A DNA stretch of 64,000 bases. Source: G963676655 sp963676655 (GTDB lineage Bacteria > Verrucomicrobiota > Lentisphaeria > Victivallales > Victivallaceae). The notes under the pieces were generated by a model, which was given only the letters and a program-made list of their open reading frames with translations, was not told the DNA's origin and searched no databases. The position numbers and the translations under genes are program-made. Location of the stretch: assembly GCA_963676655.2 (NCBI GenBank), contig CAXXKX010000003.1, positions 4,774,001 to 4,838,000 of the forward strand, written 5' to 3'. This document shows positions 25,573-34,936 of the stretch, piece after piece; within the stretch, counting starts at the first letter, position 1; each line of letters begins with the position of its first letter.

Positions 25573-27915
25573 GTGGGATTAGTTGATTGGTTGATCGTAA
25601 TTATTCCGGTATTAGTAGTTCTGGGAATCGGGCTTTACACAAGAAAATATGTTCGGGGGGTAGCTGACTATTTGGCCGCGGGCCGGGTATGTGGACGCTA
25701 TGTGATTTGTGTCGGGGATGTCGCCAATGCGCTGTCCATTATCGGACTGGTGGGTTATGTCGAAGCACACTATAAGACTGGTTTTGCCATTGCTTTCTGG
25801 ATGAAAATAATTGGGCCGATGAGTATTTTCCTGGCGTTAACCGGTTTTTGCTTATATCGTTTTCGTGAGACAAAGGCGATGTCGCTCGGGCAATTCCTGG
25901 AAATGCGTTATAATCGATCATTTCGTATTTTTGCCGCCTCACTGCGCAGTGTATCCGAGATGCTGGCCAATATGATCATGCCGGCGATTGCGGCGCGTTT
26001 TTTCATCTATTTTCTCGATTTGCCACAATCATTAAATATCTTCGGGGTGGCCGTACCGACCTTTATGCTGATCATTATAATTAGTTTGACGATGGCTATC
26101 GGGTTGATTTGCATGGGCGGAACGCTGGCGATTATTGTGACAGACTCCATTCAAGGGATGTTTTTTTTCCCGCTCATTGTAACGTTTGTAATTTTTATCA
26201 TCTGTAAATTCAGTTGGTCAACTGAGATTGTTCCGGTGATGATGGACCGGGTCCAGGGGGAAAGCTTCCTGAATCCTTACGATGTTTCAAAATTGCGGGA
26301 TTTTAACATATTTTTTGTAATTATGACTTTGGCCAATATCTTTTTTCACCGTGCCAGCTGGGCCGGAAACGGTAAGACCACATCAGCCAAAAGCCCTCAT
26401 GAACAGAAAATGGCTGGATTACTTGGCTCCTGGCGTACCGCGGTGACTGTAACTTTTTATGTTATGATTGCCATTACCATTATAACATTACTGAACCACC
26501 GTAACTGGGCGCCTCAGGCAAAAAATATTCGCGATAGTATTTCCTGTAAGATATCCCAGGAACTGATCAGTGATGAAGCTAATCGCAAGGAGTTTAACGA
26601 GCGAATCAGAGAGGTTCCGACTCAATATCACCAAATAGGGGTTGACAAGCCGCTCTCCCAGAAAAACAATCTTGATACCCCGACCCTGAAAGCCGCACAC
26701 AAAGCGCTTAATAAAATAAATGGCGAAACTGAAGGTAATGCAAAATTTCAGCAGTTTCGAACTTTGTTTCACCAGATGATGCTGGGACAGTCGATGCGTC
26801 AGATGTTTCCCCCGGTACTTTTGGGACTGTTTTGCCTGCTGATGGTCCTGGCCATGCTCTCGACTGACGACTCACGTATCTACAGCGCAACCGTAACTCT
26901 TACCCAGGATGTGGTTATGCCACTTCGCAAAAAACCGTTTACTCCGAAACAGCACGTTCTGGTTTTGCGAATCGTGGCTATCGGCATTGGCATTTTCTTC
27001 TTCTGCGGCTCCTATTTTATGTCGCAGCTGGATTACATCGGTCTTTTCACCACACTGATGTGCTCAATGTGGCTTGGCGGATGTGCTCCGGTAATGATTT
27101 TCGGGCTTTACAGCCGCTTTGGCACCACTGCCGGCGCGTTTGCCTCGTTGATCGCCGGCATGATAATATCGGGCAGCAGTATTCTGATTAAACGCAACTG
27201 GGCAGATGTCGTTTATCCATGGCTTGACCAGACAAACATGGTCGAACCGATTGGGAATTTCCTTTCAGCGGCATCCAGCCCGTTCAATCCCTATATCGTG
27301 TGGGAAATGAACCCGGTCAAGTTTCCGATTAACAGTTACGAAATTTATTTTATTACTATGGTGACAACGCTTTTCCTTTATATATCCGTGTCATATTTTA
27401 CAATGAAGGAACCGTTTAATCTTGAGCGAATGCTGCATCGCGGGAAGTATAACCTTGATCATGAAAATAAAGAAACTTTCAATTGGTCCGTGAATAATGT
27501 TTTCAAAAGAGTGCTTGGCATTACCAAAGAATACACTACTGGCGATAAAGTCATTGCCTGGTCTCTCTTTGTCTACAGCATCATTTGGTCATTTTTAACG
27601 ACGTTCATTGGAGTGGTTGCCTGGAACGCATTTACGCCATGGCCTATCGAATGGTGGGGAAAATATTTTTTCATAGTCAACCTGATTGTTCCGGGAACTA
27701 TGGCGGCAATTTCTACTGTATGGTTTGGTGTCGGAGGGATTATTGACCTTCGCCGGATGTTCCGCGACCTTAAAGTGCGGGTGGACAATCCGCTGGACGA
27801 TGGCTGGGTGGAAGGTCATGTATCCATCGCCGACAAAGAGGAATTTGAACAAGTGGAACATGAAACGCCGGAGGACAAAAAAGACGATCATTCGAATGAG
27901 CCAAAAGAAAAATAA
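25573..27915 (+). CDS. Sodium:solute symporter family (SSS) transporter
   Basis: 780 residues from a GTG with AGGAG nine bases upstream. The inner-membrane protein has about 13 hydrophobic segments, starting with LVDWLIVIIPVLVVLGIGLYT. SSS-family features include the early DYLAAGR segment, the MSLGQFLEMRY loop and the late ARFGTTAG-like stretch (YSRFGTTAGAFASLIAGM). A charged insertion of about 95 residues (about 310-405) interrupts the core, and the C-terminus is an acidic cytoplasmic tail (EHETPEDKKDDHSNEPKEK). These proteins use the sodium gradient to import sugars, carboxylates or amino acids. The substrate is not readable, but the operator shared with the glycyl radical enzyme suggests a linked nutrient. 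Confidence 0.87.
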   Translation: MGLVDWLIVIIPVLVVLGIGLYTRKYVRGVADYLAAGRVCGRYVICVGDVANALSIIGLVGYVEAHYKTGFAIAFWMKIIGPMSIFLALTGFCLYRFRETKAMSLGQFLEMRYNRSFRIFAASLRSVSEMLANMIMPAIAARFFIYFLDLPQSLNIFGVAVPTFMLIIIISLTMAIGLICMGGTLAIIVTDSIQGMFFFPLIVTFVIFIICKFSWSTEIVPVMMDRVQGESFLNPYDVSKLRDFNIFFVIMTLANIFFHRASWAGNGKTTSAKSPHEQKMAGLLGSWRTAVTVTFYVMIAITIITLLNHRNWAPQAKNIRDSISCKISQELISDEANRKEFNERIREVPTQYHQIGVDKPLSQKNNLDTPTLKAAHKALNKINGETEGNAKFQQFRTLFHQMMLGQSMRQMFPPVLLGLFCLLMVLAMLSTDDSRIYSATVTLTQDVVMPLRKKPFTPKQHVLVLRIVAIGIGIFFFCGSYFMSQLDYIGLFTTLMCSMWLGGCAPVMIFGLYSRFGTTAGAFASLIAGMIISGSSILIKRNWADVVYPWLDQTNMVEPIGNFLSAASSPFNPYIVWEMNPVKFPINSYEIYFITMVTTLFLYISVSYFTMKEPFNLERMLHRGKYNLDHENKETFNWSVNNVFKRVLGITKEYTTGDKVIAWSLFVYSIIWSFLTTFIGVVAWNAFTPWPIEWWGKYFFIVNLIVPGTMAAISTVWFGVGGIIDLRRMFRDLKVRVDNPLDDGWVEGHVSIADKEEFEQVEHETPEDKKDDHSNEPKEK

Positions 27916-28143
27916 TCTCTTTCCGTCGAGCGCGTTTGATTTGTCATTATTTTTCAGGTTTTTCGTGCAATATCCGGGCTAGGGGTAAAGCCAGTTCCAA
28001 TTTTTCCAATTACTATTAATCCGCCATATAATCATATTGCATTTATTGAATAGCGCTGAAGGCGCGGAATATAAAGCAAGGTAATGATCAGCCGGAGTAA
28101 TAACTACTGAATTGGAAGAAGCATTATGAAATTTATCATATAT

Positions 28144-29043
28144 TCAAGGATGCTTTTTCGTGTTGAACTTTTCTCGATAAGCGGAAGGGGATATCCCGGT
28201 AAGAATATTAAAATGGCGGTTGAAATTAGAAAGTGTGGGAAACCCGGACTCAATCGCGATTTGGTTGATTTTATGATCCGTATTTATCAACATTGTCTGA
28301 GCTATTTTAATTCTGAAAAATGTTATGTATTGATTTGGAGACATGCCTGTTGCCTTGCGAAAAATCCTGCGGAAATTGGTGACGCTTGAATTACAGATTT
28401 TTGCCAGTATTTCAATCTGCAATTCTTCCTGGTATCTCAAAGCTATGCGTTTCAATGCGGGAAGTATTTTTTTTGTCTCAAATTCGGTACAGGAAGACTT
28501 GAGGGAATCATCAGGGATGAAGCGTTGGAGTTTTATCATTAATAACCAAATTTGTGCTCTGATGGCGGAAATGTAACCTGTGTTTTCCTGTTCGTGTTCA
28601 TTTATTATATCTTTTATAAGCAGGCTTATGCCAGGATTATCCGATTCCTTGAAAAGATTCATAAAATTTTCCCCTTCGAAAGAATCCAGCCTGAGTTCAC
28701 CCATATCTGAAATGGAAAGAGTTTTCATTAAAAGTTCCATTGGTTTGATCATCATAAATTTCCATTTTGCCGTATTTCCAGAGGCAGCCTTGTACACATG
28801 ATGTTCTTTCCCGCTTATAACGACAGCGTCTCCCGGACCACATTCAAAAGCTTTCGAACCAACAATAAAAACGCCTCGCCCTTCATAACAATAGCCCAGT
28901 TCAAGCCCTTCGTGGACATGCGGAGGGTAATAAACCGAATCTATTTTTATATTCAGAGTGGGTTTTCTTACAGGGAAGTTTTCCGGAAATTCCAGCGGTA
29001 AATATTCAAGCTCCTCCAGCTTTATTTGGTCGTTTTTAGTCAT
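28144..29043 (-). CDS. AraC-family transcriptional regulator with cupin sensor
   Basis: 299 residues. The N-terminal cupin-like domain contains PPHVHEGLELGYCYEGRG and GDAVVISGKEHHVY. The C-terminal double helix-turn-helix has CNSSVTNFRRIFRKATGMSP and IAIESGFPTLSNFNRHF, followed by TGISPSAYR. These regulators usually activate sugar-use genes on direct-repeat sites. It is divergent from the Gfo/Idh/MocA operon with about 100 bases between the starts, and a matching direct repeat lies there. The inducer is unknown but probably a sugar. Confidence 0.92.
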   Translation of the reverse strand: MTKNDQIKLEELEYLPLEFPENFPVRKPTLNIKIDSVYYPPHVHEGLELGYCYEGRGVFIVGSKAFECGPGDAVVISGKEHHVYKAASGNTAKWKFMMIKPMELLMKTLSISDMGELRLDSFEGENFMNLFKESDNPGISLLIKDIINEHEQENTGYISAIRAQIWLLMIKLQRFIPDDSLKSSCTEFETKKILPALKRIALRYQEELQIEILAKICNSSVTNFRRIFRKATGMSPNQYITFFRIKIAQTMLINTDHKINQIAIESGFPTLSNFNRHFNILTGISPSAYREKFNTKKHP

Positions 29044-29061
29044 ATTATTGTGTTATTTTGG

Positions 29062-29090
29062 TTGATAAGTTTTGGTCGTATTCCTATAAT
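29062..29090 (+). promoter_or_regulatory. Promoter of the Gfo/Idh/MocA operon
   Basis: -35 TTGATA (29062-29067), 17-base spacer, -10 TATAAT (29085-29090). Confidence 0.7.
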
Positions 29091-29102
29091 AGTCCTTGTG
29101 AG

Positions 29103-29134
29103 CAAAAAATCAAGAACTCAATCAAAAAATCAAG
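29103..29134 (+). promoter_or_regulatory. Direct repeat, possible AraC-type site
   Basis: CAAAAAATCAAG occurs at 29103 and again at 29123, exactly 20 bases apart, or about two helical turns. Its position downstream of the -10 suggests repression or a second role, since activators usually bind upstream. Confidence 0.4.
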
Positions 29135-29146
29135 GAGTTATATAAG

Positions 29147-30124
29147 ATGCCTTGCATCAGAAAAAAAATAGCGGTGATCGGTTTTGGTTTTATGGGCGTG
29201 GTACACGCAAAAAACATTATTGAAAATGATAAACTAGAACTGTGTGCGATTATCGACAATCGGGACAATATTTTTGATGGAATCGAAAATACCGGGAATA
29301 AGGGAACCCTTGACTTGCCGATTGACAAGTTAAAGCAGGTCCATGTATATAAAACACTGGAAGAATGCGTGGAAAAAGAACAACCGGATGCCGTTTCCAT
29401 TTGCGTACCTTTGTTTATGCACTATGAATTTGCGCAAAAAGCGTTGAATCATGGTCTTGATGTTCTCCTGGAAAAACCATTCTGCCCTGAAGTAAGCCAG
29501 TGCCGTGAACTCATAGAACTGGCAAAAGAAAAAAATAAAATTTTGATGGTGGCGCATTGTCTGAGATTTCGTCCAGCCTGGAAATTCATGGCTGAATGCA
29601 TAAAAAATCAATGTTACGGGAAGCTGAAAATGCTGTCCATGACCCGCAAGGGCGGAATGCCGACCTGGGGCATATGGAAAGACCTGGAAATACGTAAAAC
29701 CTGCGGCGGCGGACTTTGGGATCTTTTGATTCATGATATTGATTTTACTAACCATCATATCGGAATTCCCGGCAGTCTGAAAGTCAATGTGAATGTTGAC
29801 GACTATTGGGAAACTTCTTTTGAAAAAGATGGCTCTGTCGTCAGTATAAAAGGCGGCTTTCTTCATCCTCATGCCCCTTTCGAGGCTGAATATTTTGCCA
29901 CGTTTGAAAATGCCAGCTTGCAATACAGCACGAAGGACCTGAAAAAATTATATATTTCAAGCATTGACGGCCTGGAAGAGAAAAAGGTTGAGGACAACTG
30001 TTATTTCGACGAGATGGATTATTTTGCCGAATGCATCATTGAGCGTCAGGCTCCGTTGGAATGCCTTCCTGAAGAAGCTATGAGAGCTATTGAGATTTGC
30101 GTTAAAGCAGGCGAGGGGAAGTGA
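29147..30124 (+). CDS. Gfo/Idh/MocA-family oxidoreductase
   Basis: 325 residues. An N-terminal Rossmann fold (KIAVIGFGFMGVVHAKNI) and the family motif VLLEKPFCPEVSQC supply NAD(P) binding and the EKP lysine. The C-terminal alpha/beta domain has LLIHDIDF, which carries the usual H-D-x-D catalytic region. It oxidises or reduces a sugar or inositol derivative. It is highly similar to the protein at 43997-44968, with long identical stretches such as GFGFMGVVHAKNII. AGGAG is nine bases before the ATG. It is the first gene of the operon; its stop overlaps the next gene. Confidence 0.92.
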   Translation: MPCIRKKIAVIGFGFMGVVHAKNIIENDKLELCAIIDNRDNIFDGIENTGNKGTLDLPIDKLKQVHVYKTLEECVEKEQPDAVSICVPLFMHYEFAQKALNHGLDVLLEKPFCPEVSQCRELIELAKEKNKILMVAHCLRFRPAWKFMAECIKNQCYGKLKMLSMTRKGGMPTWGIWKDLEIRKTCGGGLWDLLIHDIDFTNHHIGIPGSLKVNVNVDDYWETSFEKDGSVVSIKGGFLHPHAPFEAEYFATFENASLQYSTKDLKKLYISSIDGLEEKKVEDNCYFDEMDYFAECIIERQAPLECLPEEAMRAIEICVKAGEGK

Positions 30125-30126
30125 AC

Positions 30127-31653
30127 ATGAAAGAGTACGAAAATTTTAATTTATACTATGGCGATCTGCATAATCATTGCGGAATATCCTATGGACATGG
30201 TCCTTTGGAAAACGCCTTGAAAAACGCCGAACTCCAATTGGATTTTTGTTCGGTGACGGGCCATGCGCTCTGGCCCGATATGCCCCCGTCTGATCCTGCA
30301 ATAGACTATATCAGGGATTTTCATATAAAAGGCTTCGCCAGGCTTGAGGAAAACTGGGAAGAAGTCGTAAAGAAAGTCAATAACGCGAATCGGCCCGATG
30401 AATTTGTAGCTTTCATCGGTTTTGAAATGCATTCCTGCCGCGATGGGGACCATACAATTATTTATGGAGGAGACAAAGGAGATATTTTGCAGGTGTCTGA
30501 TTTTGAGGACCTGAAAAAAACAATCAGGGATCTAAGAAGCGAAAATATTCCGGTAATGGCGTTTCCGCATCATATAGCCTACATTCCCGGCGGACGCGGA
30601 GTCAACTGGGATTCTTTTGACAATGAGATTTCCCCGATCGTTGAAATTATCTCCATGCATGGCTGCAGTGAAAATGATGAGTCGCCGCGCCCCTATCTGC
30701 ATTCGATGGGACCGAGCGATTATTCAAACACTGTTAAGGCCGGACTCCTTGGAGGGAAACGTTTTGGATTTATCGGCTGCACCGATCATCACAGCGCCTT
30801 TCCCGGAAGTTACGGCCATGGCAGAACCGGACTCTGGGCTGAAAGTCTGACCCGTTATTCAATTTTTGAGGCTTTACAAGCTGGCCGCACATATGCCCTT
30901 ACCGGCGATAAAATAGCGTTGTTACTTACCGTCAACGGAGCTATGATGGGAGGTAGTATTCAACCTTCTGACTCCGCTCTCATTTCCGTAGACGTCAAAG
31001 GCGGCGGCGCTATCGATTATCTGGATATAGTGAAGAACGGCACCTTGCTGAAGCGGTTTTCTCAACCGGATATTCCTTTTTGCGCTGAAAAGAAAACAGA
31101 TAAAATCCGGACAAAAGTGTATCTGGAACTCGGTTGGGGAGAACGAAACGAGAAAGCCGACTGGAATATAAAATTGGGGGTTAAAAATGGCAAGGTCCTT
31201 GATGTTGAACCAAGATTGAGAGGTCTTGAAATCGTGTCTCCTCTGGACCGGAAAAATGATGCGTCTTCTTATTCCCCGTCTTCCTTGGGAAAAATCAATG
31301 ACAACGAAGTCTGGCTGAAAACAGAAAGCTGGGGCAACCCGAGCAATTCGACGAACACAAGTCAGGGAATATGCATTGAAGTGGAAAGTCCTGAAGACGA
31401 TTATGTCATCGCGGAAATCAATGGCAATAAGATCGCAATTCCCCTGAAGCGTCTCATGCAGGGAGCCGTTTCGGGTAGAAACGGACATATGGCGGCTCAG
31501 GCATACTGTTTCCACCGGGCTCCTGCTTTTAATGAGTTTGCCTGGAACGTCGAGTATGAGGCGGGCGCGGTTAAAACGGGTGATTGCTTTTATGTCAGGA
31601 TAAAACAGGTAAACGATCAATGGGCATGGAGCTCGCCGGTATTTGTGAATTGA
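30127..31653 (+). CDS. PHP/DUF3604-like metal-dependent hydrolase
   Basis: 508 residues from the ATG at 30127; a GTG six bases earlier overlaps the previous stop and is also possible. The N-terminal half has the PHP-type metal ligands: LYYGDLHNHCGIS, VTGHALWP, GFEMHS, AFPHHIAY and GCTDHHS. The C-terminal part (EALQAGRTYALTGDKI, then beta-rich domains) matches the DUF3604/PHP-like group found beside sugar genes. A phosphoesterase or amidohydrolase-type reaction is plausible; the substrate is unknown. AGGGG lies eight bases upstream. It is in an operon with the Gfo/Idh/MocA gene. Confidence 0.75.
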   Translation: MKEYENFNLYYGDLHNHCGISYGHGPLENALKNAELQLDFCSVTGHALWPDMPPSDPAIDYIRDFHIKGFARLEENWEEVVKKVNNANRPDEFVAFIGFEMHSCRDGDHTIIYGGDKGDILQVSDFEDLKKTIRDLRSENIPVMAFPHHIAYIPGGRGVNWDSFDNEISPIVEIISMHGCSENDESPRPYLHSMGPSDYSNTVKAGLLGGKRFGFIGCTDHHSAFPGSYGHGRTGLWAESLTRYSIFEALQAGRTYALTGDKIALLLTVNGAMMGGSIQPSDSALISVDVKGGGAIDYLDIVKNGTLLKRFSQPDIPFCAEKKTDKIRTKVYLELGWGERNEKADWNIKLGVKNGKVLDVEPRLRGLEIVSPLDRKNDASSYSPSSLGKINDNEVWLKTESWGNPSNSTNTSQGICIEVESPEDDYVIAEINGNKIAIPLKRLMQGAVSGRNGHMAAQAYCFHRAPAFNEFAWNVEYEAGAVKTGDCFYVRIKQVNDQWAWSSPVFVN

Positions 31654-31994
31654 AAATAACATGGCAGCTTCAAACTTGACATCAAAAATATGAAAACAAA
31701 AGTGACAGATAAATTTCATTTTTTCAGCCACTTGAGATCAGGTTGTTGTATAAGATGTACTGAAAAAATGATAGCCAACTGCGCGTTAACTCAATCCGAG
31801 GATTGAGGTGACGCGCGAATGAGCAAGGCGTAAACGGCAAAAGCTGTCATGGGTTGCGCGGGATACATAAACAGGTCAAGGGCTTTGCCCTTGCGCGGTC
31901 TGCGCAAGACGCGGAAAGGGTTTGGGAAACGAAGAGTTTCCCAAATAAACACTGAAAAAATTGACAAAACCAATAACATAAAAAGGGAAAAGAC
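31654..31994 (+). other. Intergenic region with a cluster of hairpins
   Basis: No gene was seen. Four inverted repeats lie in 165 bases: 31781-31816 (17-base arms with a few mismatches), CAAGGGC/GCCCTTG at 31877-31893, CTTGCGC/GCGCAAG at 31890-31908 (exclusive with the previous one), and a perfect 10-bp stem at 31921-31945. They lie just before the MDR gene and may form its structured leader or be a mobile repeat. Confidence 0.5.
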
Positions 31995-33020
31995 GTGAAA
32001 GAAGAAAATTATCAGGTGGTTTTCACTGAAGCCAAAAAAGCGGAAGTCCTGAAGAAGCCCGTTCCGGTTCCACAAGCGAACGAGGTTTTAATAAGGAATA
32101 AAAGAACGCTCATCAGTATCGGGACTGAACTTTCGGCGTTTAATGCCGAATACCCTGCCGGGTCGGTTTGGGACCAGCTTTTCGGCATCCCTTATAATCC
32201 CGGTTATACCGGTGTCGGGGAAATTGTCCAGGTCGGTTCTGATGTTGATAAGAAATGGCTCGGCAAAAAAGTGGCGCATCGCGGAACGCACTCCATGTAT
32301 ACGACTCAGCCGGTGGACAATGAGCATGTCTATAACATTCATCGCGACATTCCGGATGAGGAAGCGGCCATGTTTGCCATTCCCCGGATAGTGATGAACG
32401 GCGTTAGGCGCTCCGGGGCCAAATGGGGCGATGCCGTGGTAGTTTACGGAGTCGGCCTGCTTGGACAGTTTGCCGTCCGGTTCTGCCGTTTACTGGGTGC
32501 TATGCCGGTTTTTGCCGTTGACCCTTCCGATTACCGTCTTGGCTTGCTGCCGGATGATGATATGATCATCAAATTGAACCCTTCACGGGACGACATAAAA
32601 GCTGTTATCAGGGAAAAAACCGCCGGAAGGATGGCGGATATTGTTTTTGAAGTGACCGGCAATCAGTACCTTATTGAGGGAGAGCTTTCCGTTTTAAGGG
32701 ACCAGGGAAAAATGCTGTTGTTGAGCAGTCCGGGAGGAAGTGTTGAATTCGACTTTCATGATTACTGCAACCGGCCCAGTTATACCATTATCGGCTGCCA
32801 TAATAATTCGCATCCGGCATATCCGACGCTGGATAATCCATGGACCCAGGAACGGCACGTTGAATTTTATTTTGACCTTGTTTGGAATAAACAAATTGAT
32901 ATATCTAAAATGATAAGCAAAGTTGTCTCATTCACGGAAGCTCCTGAAATATATTCTTCTCTGAGCCGGGACCGTTCAAAATATATGGGGATTATCTTCA
33001 ACTGGGACAATAACAAATGA
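31995..33020 (+). CDS. Medium-chain dehydrogenase/reductase (MDR) family protein
   Basis: 341 residues from a GTG, with AGGGAAAAG just upstream. The N-terminal GroES-like domain has LISIGTELSAF and YNPGYTGVGEIVQVG. The Rossmann domain has VVVYGVGLLGQFAVRFCRLLGA. At the place where alcohol dehydrogenases have the catalytic-zinc cysteine (C-G-T-D) this protein has I-G-T-E, so the standard catalytic zinc site is absent, as in BchC-like MDR proteins. It probably oxidises a sugar hydroxyl with NAD(P). It is a paralog of 42984-44000. Its stop overlaps the next start (ATGA). Confidence 0.87.
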   Translation: MKEENYQVVFTEAKKAEVLKKPVPVPQANEVLIRNKRTLISIGTELSAFNAEYPAGSVWDQLFGIPYNPGYTGVGEIVQVGSDVDKKWLGKKVAHRGTHSMYTTQPVDNEHVYNIHRDIPDEEAAMFAIPRIVMNGVRRSGAKWGDAVVVYGVGLLGQFAVRFCRLLGAMPVFAVDPSDYRLGLLPDDDMIIKLNPSRDDIKAVIREKTAGRMADIVFEVTGNQYLIEGELSVLRDQGKMLLLSSPGGSVEFDFHDYCNRPSYTIIGCHNNSHPAYPTLDNPWTQERHVEFYFDLVWNKQIDISKMISKVVSFTEAPEIYSSLSRDRSKYMGIIFNWDNNK

Positions 33021-33703
33021 ACATGAAACCGGATACTATTATCCCTGAAACCTATATTTGCCGGAAAAAGAAAGGACTTCCAGGAAATTTACCGGATGAA
33101 TCCGCCTGGGAAACGGCAATCCCGTTATGGCCGTTGTTCCGTCGACCTCAAAACGCTGATGAAAAAAAGAAGGCGCGCCCGGCAGCGCGGGAACAAACCG
33201 TGTGCCGTATGCTTTGGGACGAGAATTTTCTGTACGTATCGGTCCAACTTATGTGCGAGGAATATTTTGCCCTGCCGGATGCTCCAACCTGGGAAAGCGA
33301 TGTCATCGAACTTTTCCTGCAGCCTGACGGAAAGAATCCGTATTATGAATTTCACGCAAACGTGGACGGACGTCTTTGGGCGGCGAGTTTTTCCGGAGCA
33401 ATGGGGGACGGTCGGACGCTTATGGATATCGGCTGGGATTTGTGCGAACATACCAGGGAACCGGGGTGCTGGAAAGTGACTTTGCGGCTGCCGTGGAAAG
33501 TCATACCCGGTAAAATTCCATCTCCCGGGGATGAGTGGCGTTTTAATCTGGCCCGGCAAAATTTTGGCACTAATTTCACGTTCGAAGCAATCCAGCGCGG
33601 CAATGCGGTACGCGGCCGTGAACCGAGCTGTTCCGCCGCGTGGGTGGATGGCGTTATGGCTTTTCACGATTGCGACCATTTTGATATAATAAGATTTGAA
33701 TGA
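33017..33703 (+). CDS. CBM9-like carbohydrate-binding domain protein
   Basis: 228 residues; the start overlaps the MDR stop by four bases, and an ATG at 33023 is also possible. The whole protein is one beta-sandwich of the CBM9/DUF1083 type: LPDESAWETA, LWDENFLYVSVQL, WESDVIELFLQPDG, YYEFHANVDG, GCWKVTLRLPWKVI and EWRFNLARQNFG. No signal peptide is seen, so it may act in the cytoplasm or depend on another export route. Stand-alone copies accompany glycan genes in Lentisphaerota and Planctomycetes. Its role beside the dehydrogenase is unknown. Confidence 0.8.
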   Translation: MNMKPDTIIPETYICRKKKGLPGNLPDESAWETAIPLWPLFRRPQNADEKKKARPAAREQTVCRMLWDENFLYVSVQLMCEEYFALPDAPTWESDVIELFLQPDGKNPYYEFHANVDGRLWAASFSGAMGDGRTLMDIGWDLCEHTREPGCWKVTLRLPWKVIPGKIPSPGDEWRFNLARQNFGTNFTFEAIQRGNAVRGREPSCSAAWVDGVMAFHDCDHFDIIRFE

Positions 33704-33954
33704 AATTTTCAAATATACGTAATCGGTCAGCCTTTTCTCGAGGATAAATAAATATTATAATCTCTGGAAAATGAATTTATTGGAAGATTATCGGTTTGGC
33801 AATTCATTTCTGGAGGGCGAAACGCCGTTCGCCCCCATGTCCGTCATTCAACGCTTACTTCGATAATGCGGAATATAAAACCACTGTTGCTATTTTTGCT
33901 TTCTTATGCTATTTTACTGTAAAGTAGAATGATCATTGTTAATCGGGATTACTG

Positions 33955-34599
33955 ATGAAGAAAAAAGGTTTTGAAGTATATGTTTTCAAAGTGGCGTTAA
34001 AATATGATAAACGCACTTGGCGAAGGATTGAGATTGCTGCAAGTCAGACTCTTGACGACCTGCACGATGCCATATATCGTGCTTTTGACCGGGACGACGA
34101 ACATCTTTACTCGTTCTATTTCTGTAACAAGCCGACATCGAAAAGCTCCCGTAGATATGATAACGCAATCCAATACAAACATCCGCAATGCTTCGCAAGC
34201 AGTATCTATGACAGAATATTGGATAAAATAGAAGGAAATGATGCTTCCAAGACCAGATTGTATAATTTGCGACTGAAAGTTGACCAGAAATTTGAATACC
34301 TGTTTGATTTTGGTGATTGTTGGTGGCACGAAATCACTTTTGAAGGAAGCGATCGTCGGGAAAGTGGATATTATCCCAGAACCATCAAGGTCAATGGAGC
34401 ATCGCCTCCACAATATCCTGATTATGATGACGACGATTGCTTTGATGGTGAAAGCGTAGTTGAGATTGTGACAAAGCCTAAGAAAAAGGCTTCTGTAAAG
34501 AAAGCTGCGCCGGCCAGGAAAAAGAAAGAAATAACTGAAAAAAAGCAAAGTTCGGAAGATAACCAGCCTGACCTGTTTACATGGTCAGAAGACAGCTGA
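33955..34599 (+). CDS. pRiA4b ORF-3-like domain protein
   Basis: 214 residues. FKVALKYDKRTWRRIEIAAS, LDDLHDAIYRAFDRDDEHLY and LFDFGDCWWHEITFE match the PRiA4_ORF3 domain, first named from a plasmid ORF and common on mobile elements. The C-terminus is lysine-rich and charged (KPKKKASVKKAAPARKKK), which may bind nucleic acid. The biochemical function is not known. The Shine-Dalgarno sequence is weak. Neighbouring DNA holds gene fragments, so this may be an accessory segment. Confidence 0.8.
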   Translation: MKKKGFEVYVFKVALKYDKRTWRRIEIAASQTLDDLHDAIYRAFDRDDEHLYSFYFCNKPTSKSSRRYDNAIQYKHPQCFASSIYDRILDKIEGNDASKTRLYNLRLKVDQKFEYLFDFGDCWWHEITFEGSDRRESGYYPRTIKVNGASPPQYPDYDDDDCFDGESVVEIVTKPKKKASVKKAAPARKKKEITEKKQSSEDNQPDLFTWSEDS

Positions 34600-34615
34600 G
34601 ATTATCACTCTTAAA

Positions 34616-34791
34616 AATGTTTCATTGAGTCGTAATAATCCTCCCTGTAGTTTTCCAGGAAATGACTTGACTTCTGGTTGATATCTTTGACATCCAACGC
34701 AATATTCAGGATAGCTTTGCGATCCTTAATGGATGACCCGAATGCATTACAATTATCTCCCCAGACGCGACAAAAAATTTGCAAACAGCGT
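34616..34791 (-). pseudogene. C-terminal gene fragment, family unknown
   Basis: A 57-codon minus-strand frame without a start reads CRVWGDNCNAFGSSIKDRKA, then ILNIALDVKDINQKSSHFLE, and ends DYYDSMKHF. Its composition looks coding, but no family was recognised. The rest of 34600-34936 shows nothing else convincing. Confidence 0.25.
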
Positions 34792-34936
34792 GACTACCTG
34801 TTATGTTGACGTTGATGGGAACAATGTGCGGGGATATACCGTTGACGGCCAAAGGAGAAAAAACTTCCCAAAAGAGCTTGAAAAAAGTGAGATTCTGGCG
34901 GAAAACACGAAAACTAAGGATGTCCCTACATCTTCT

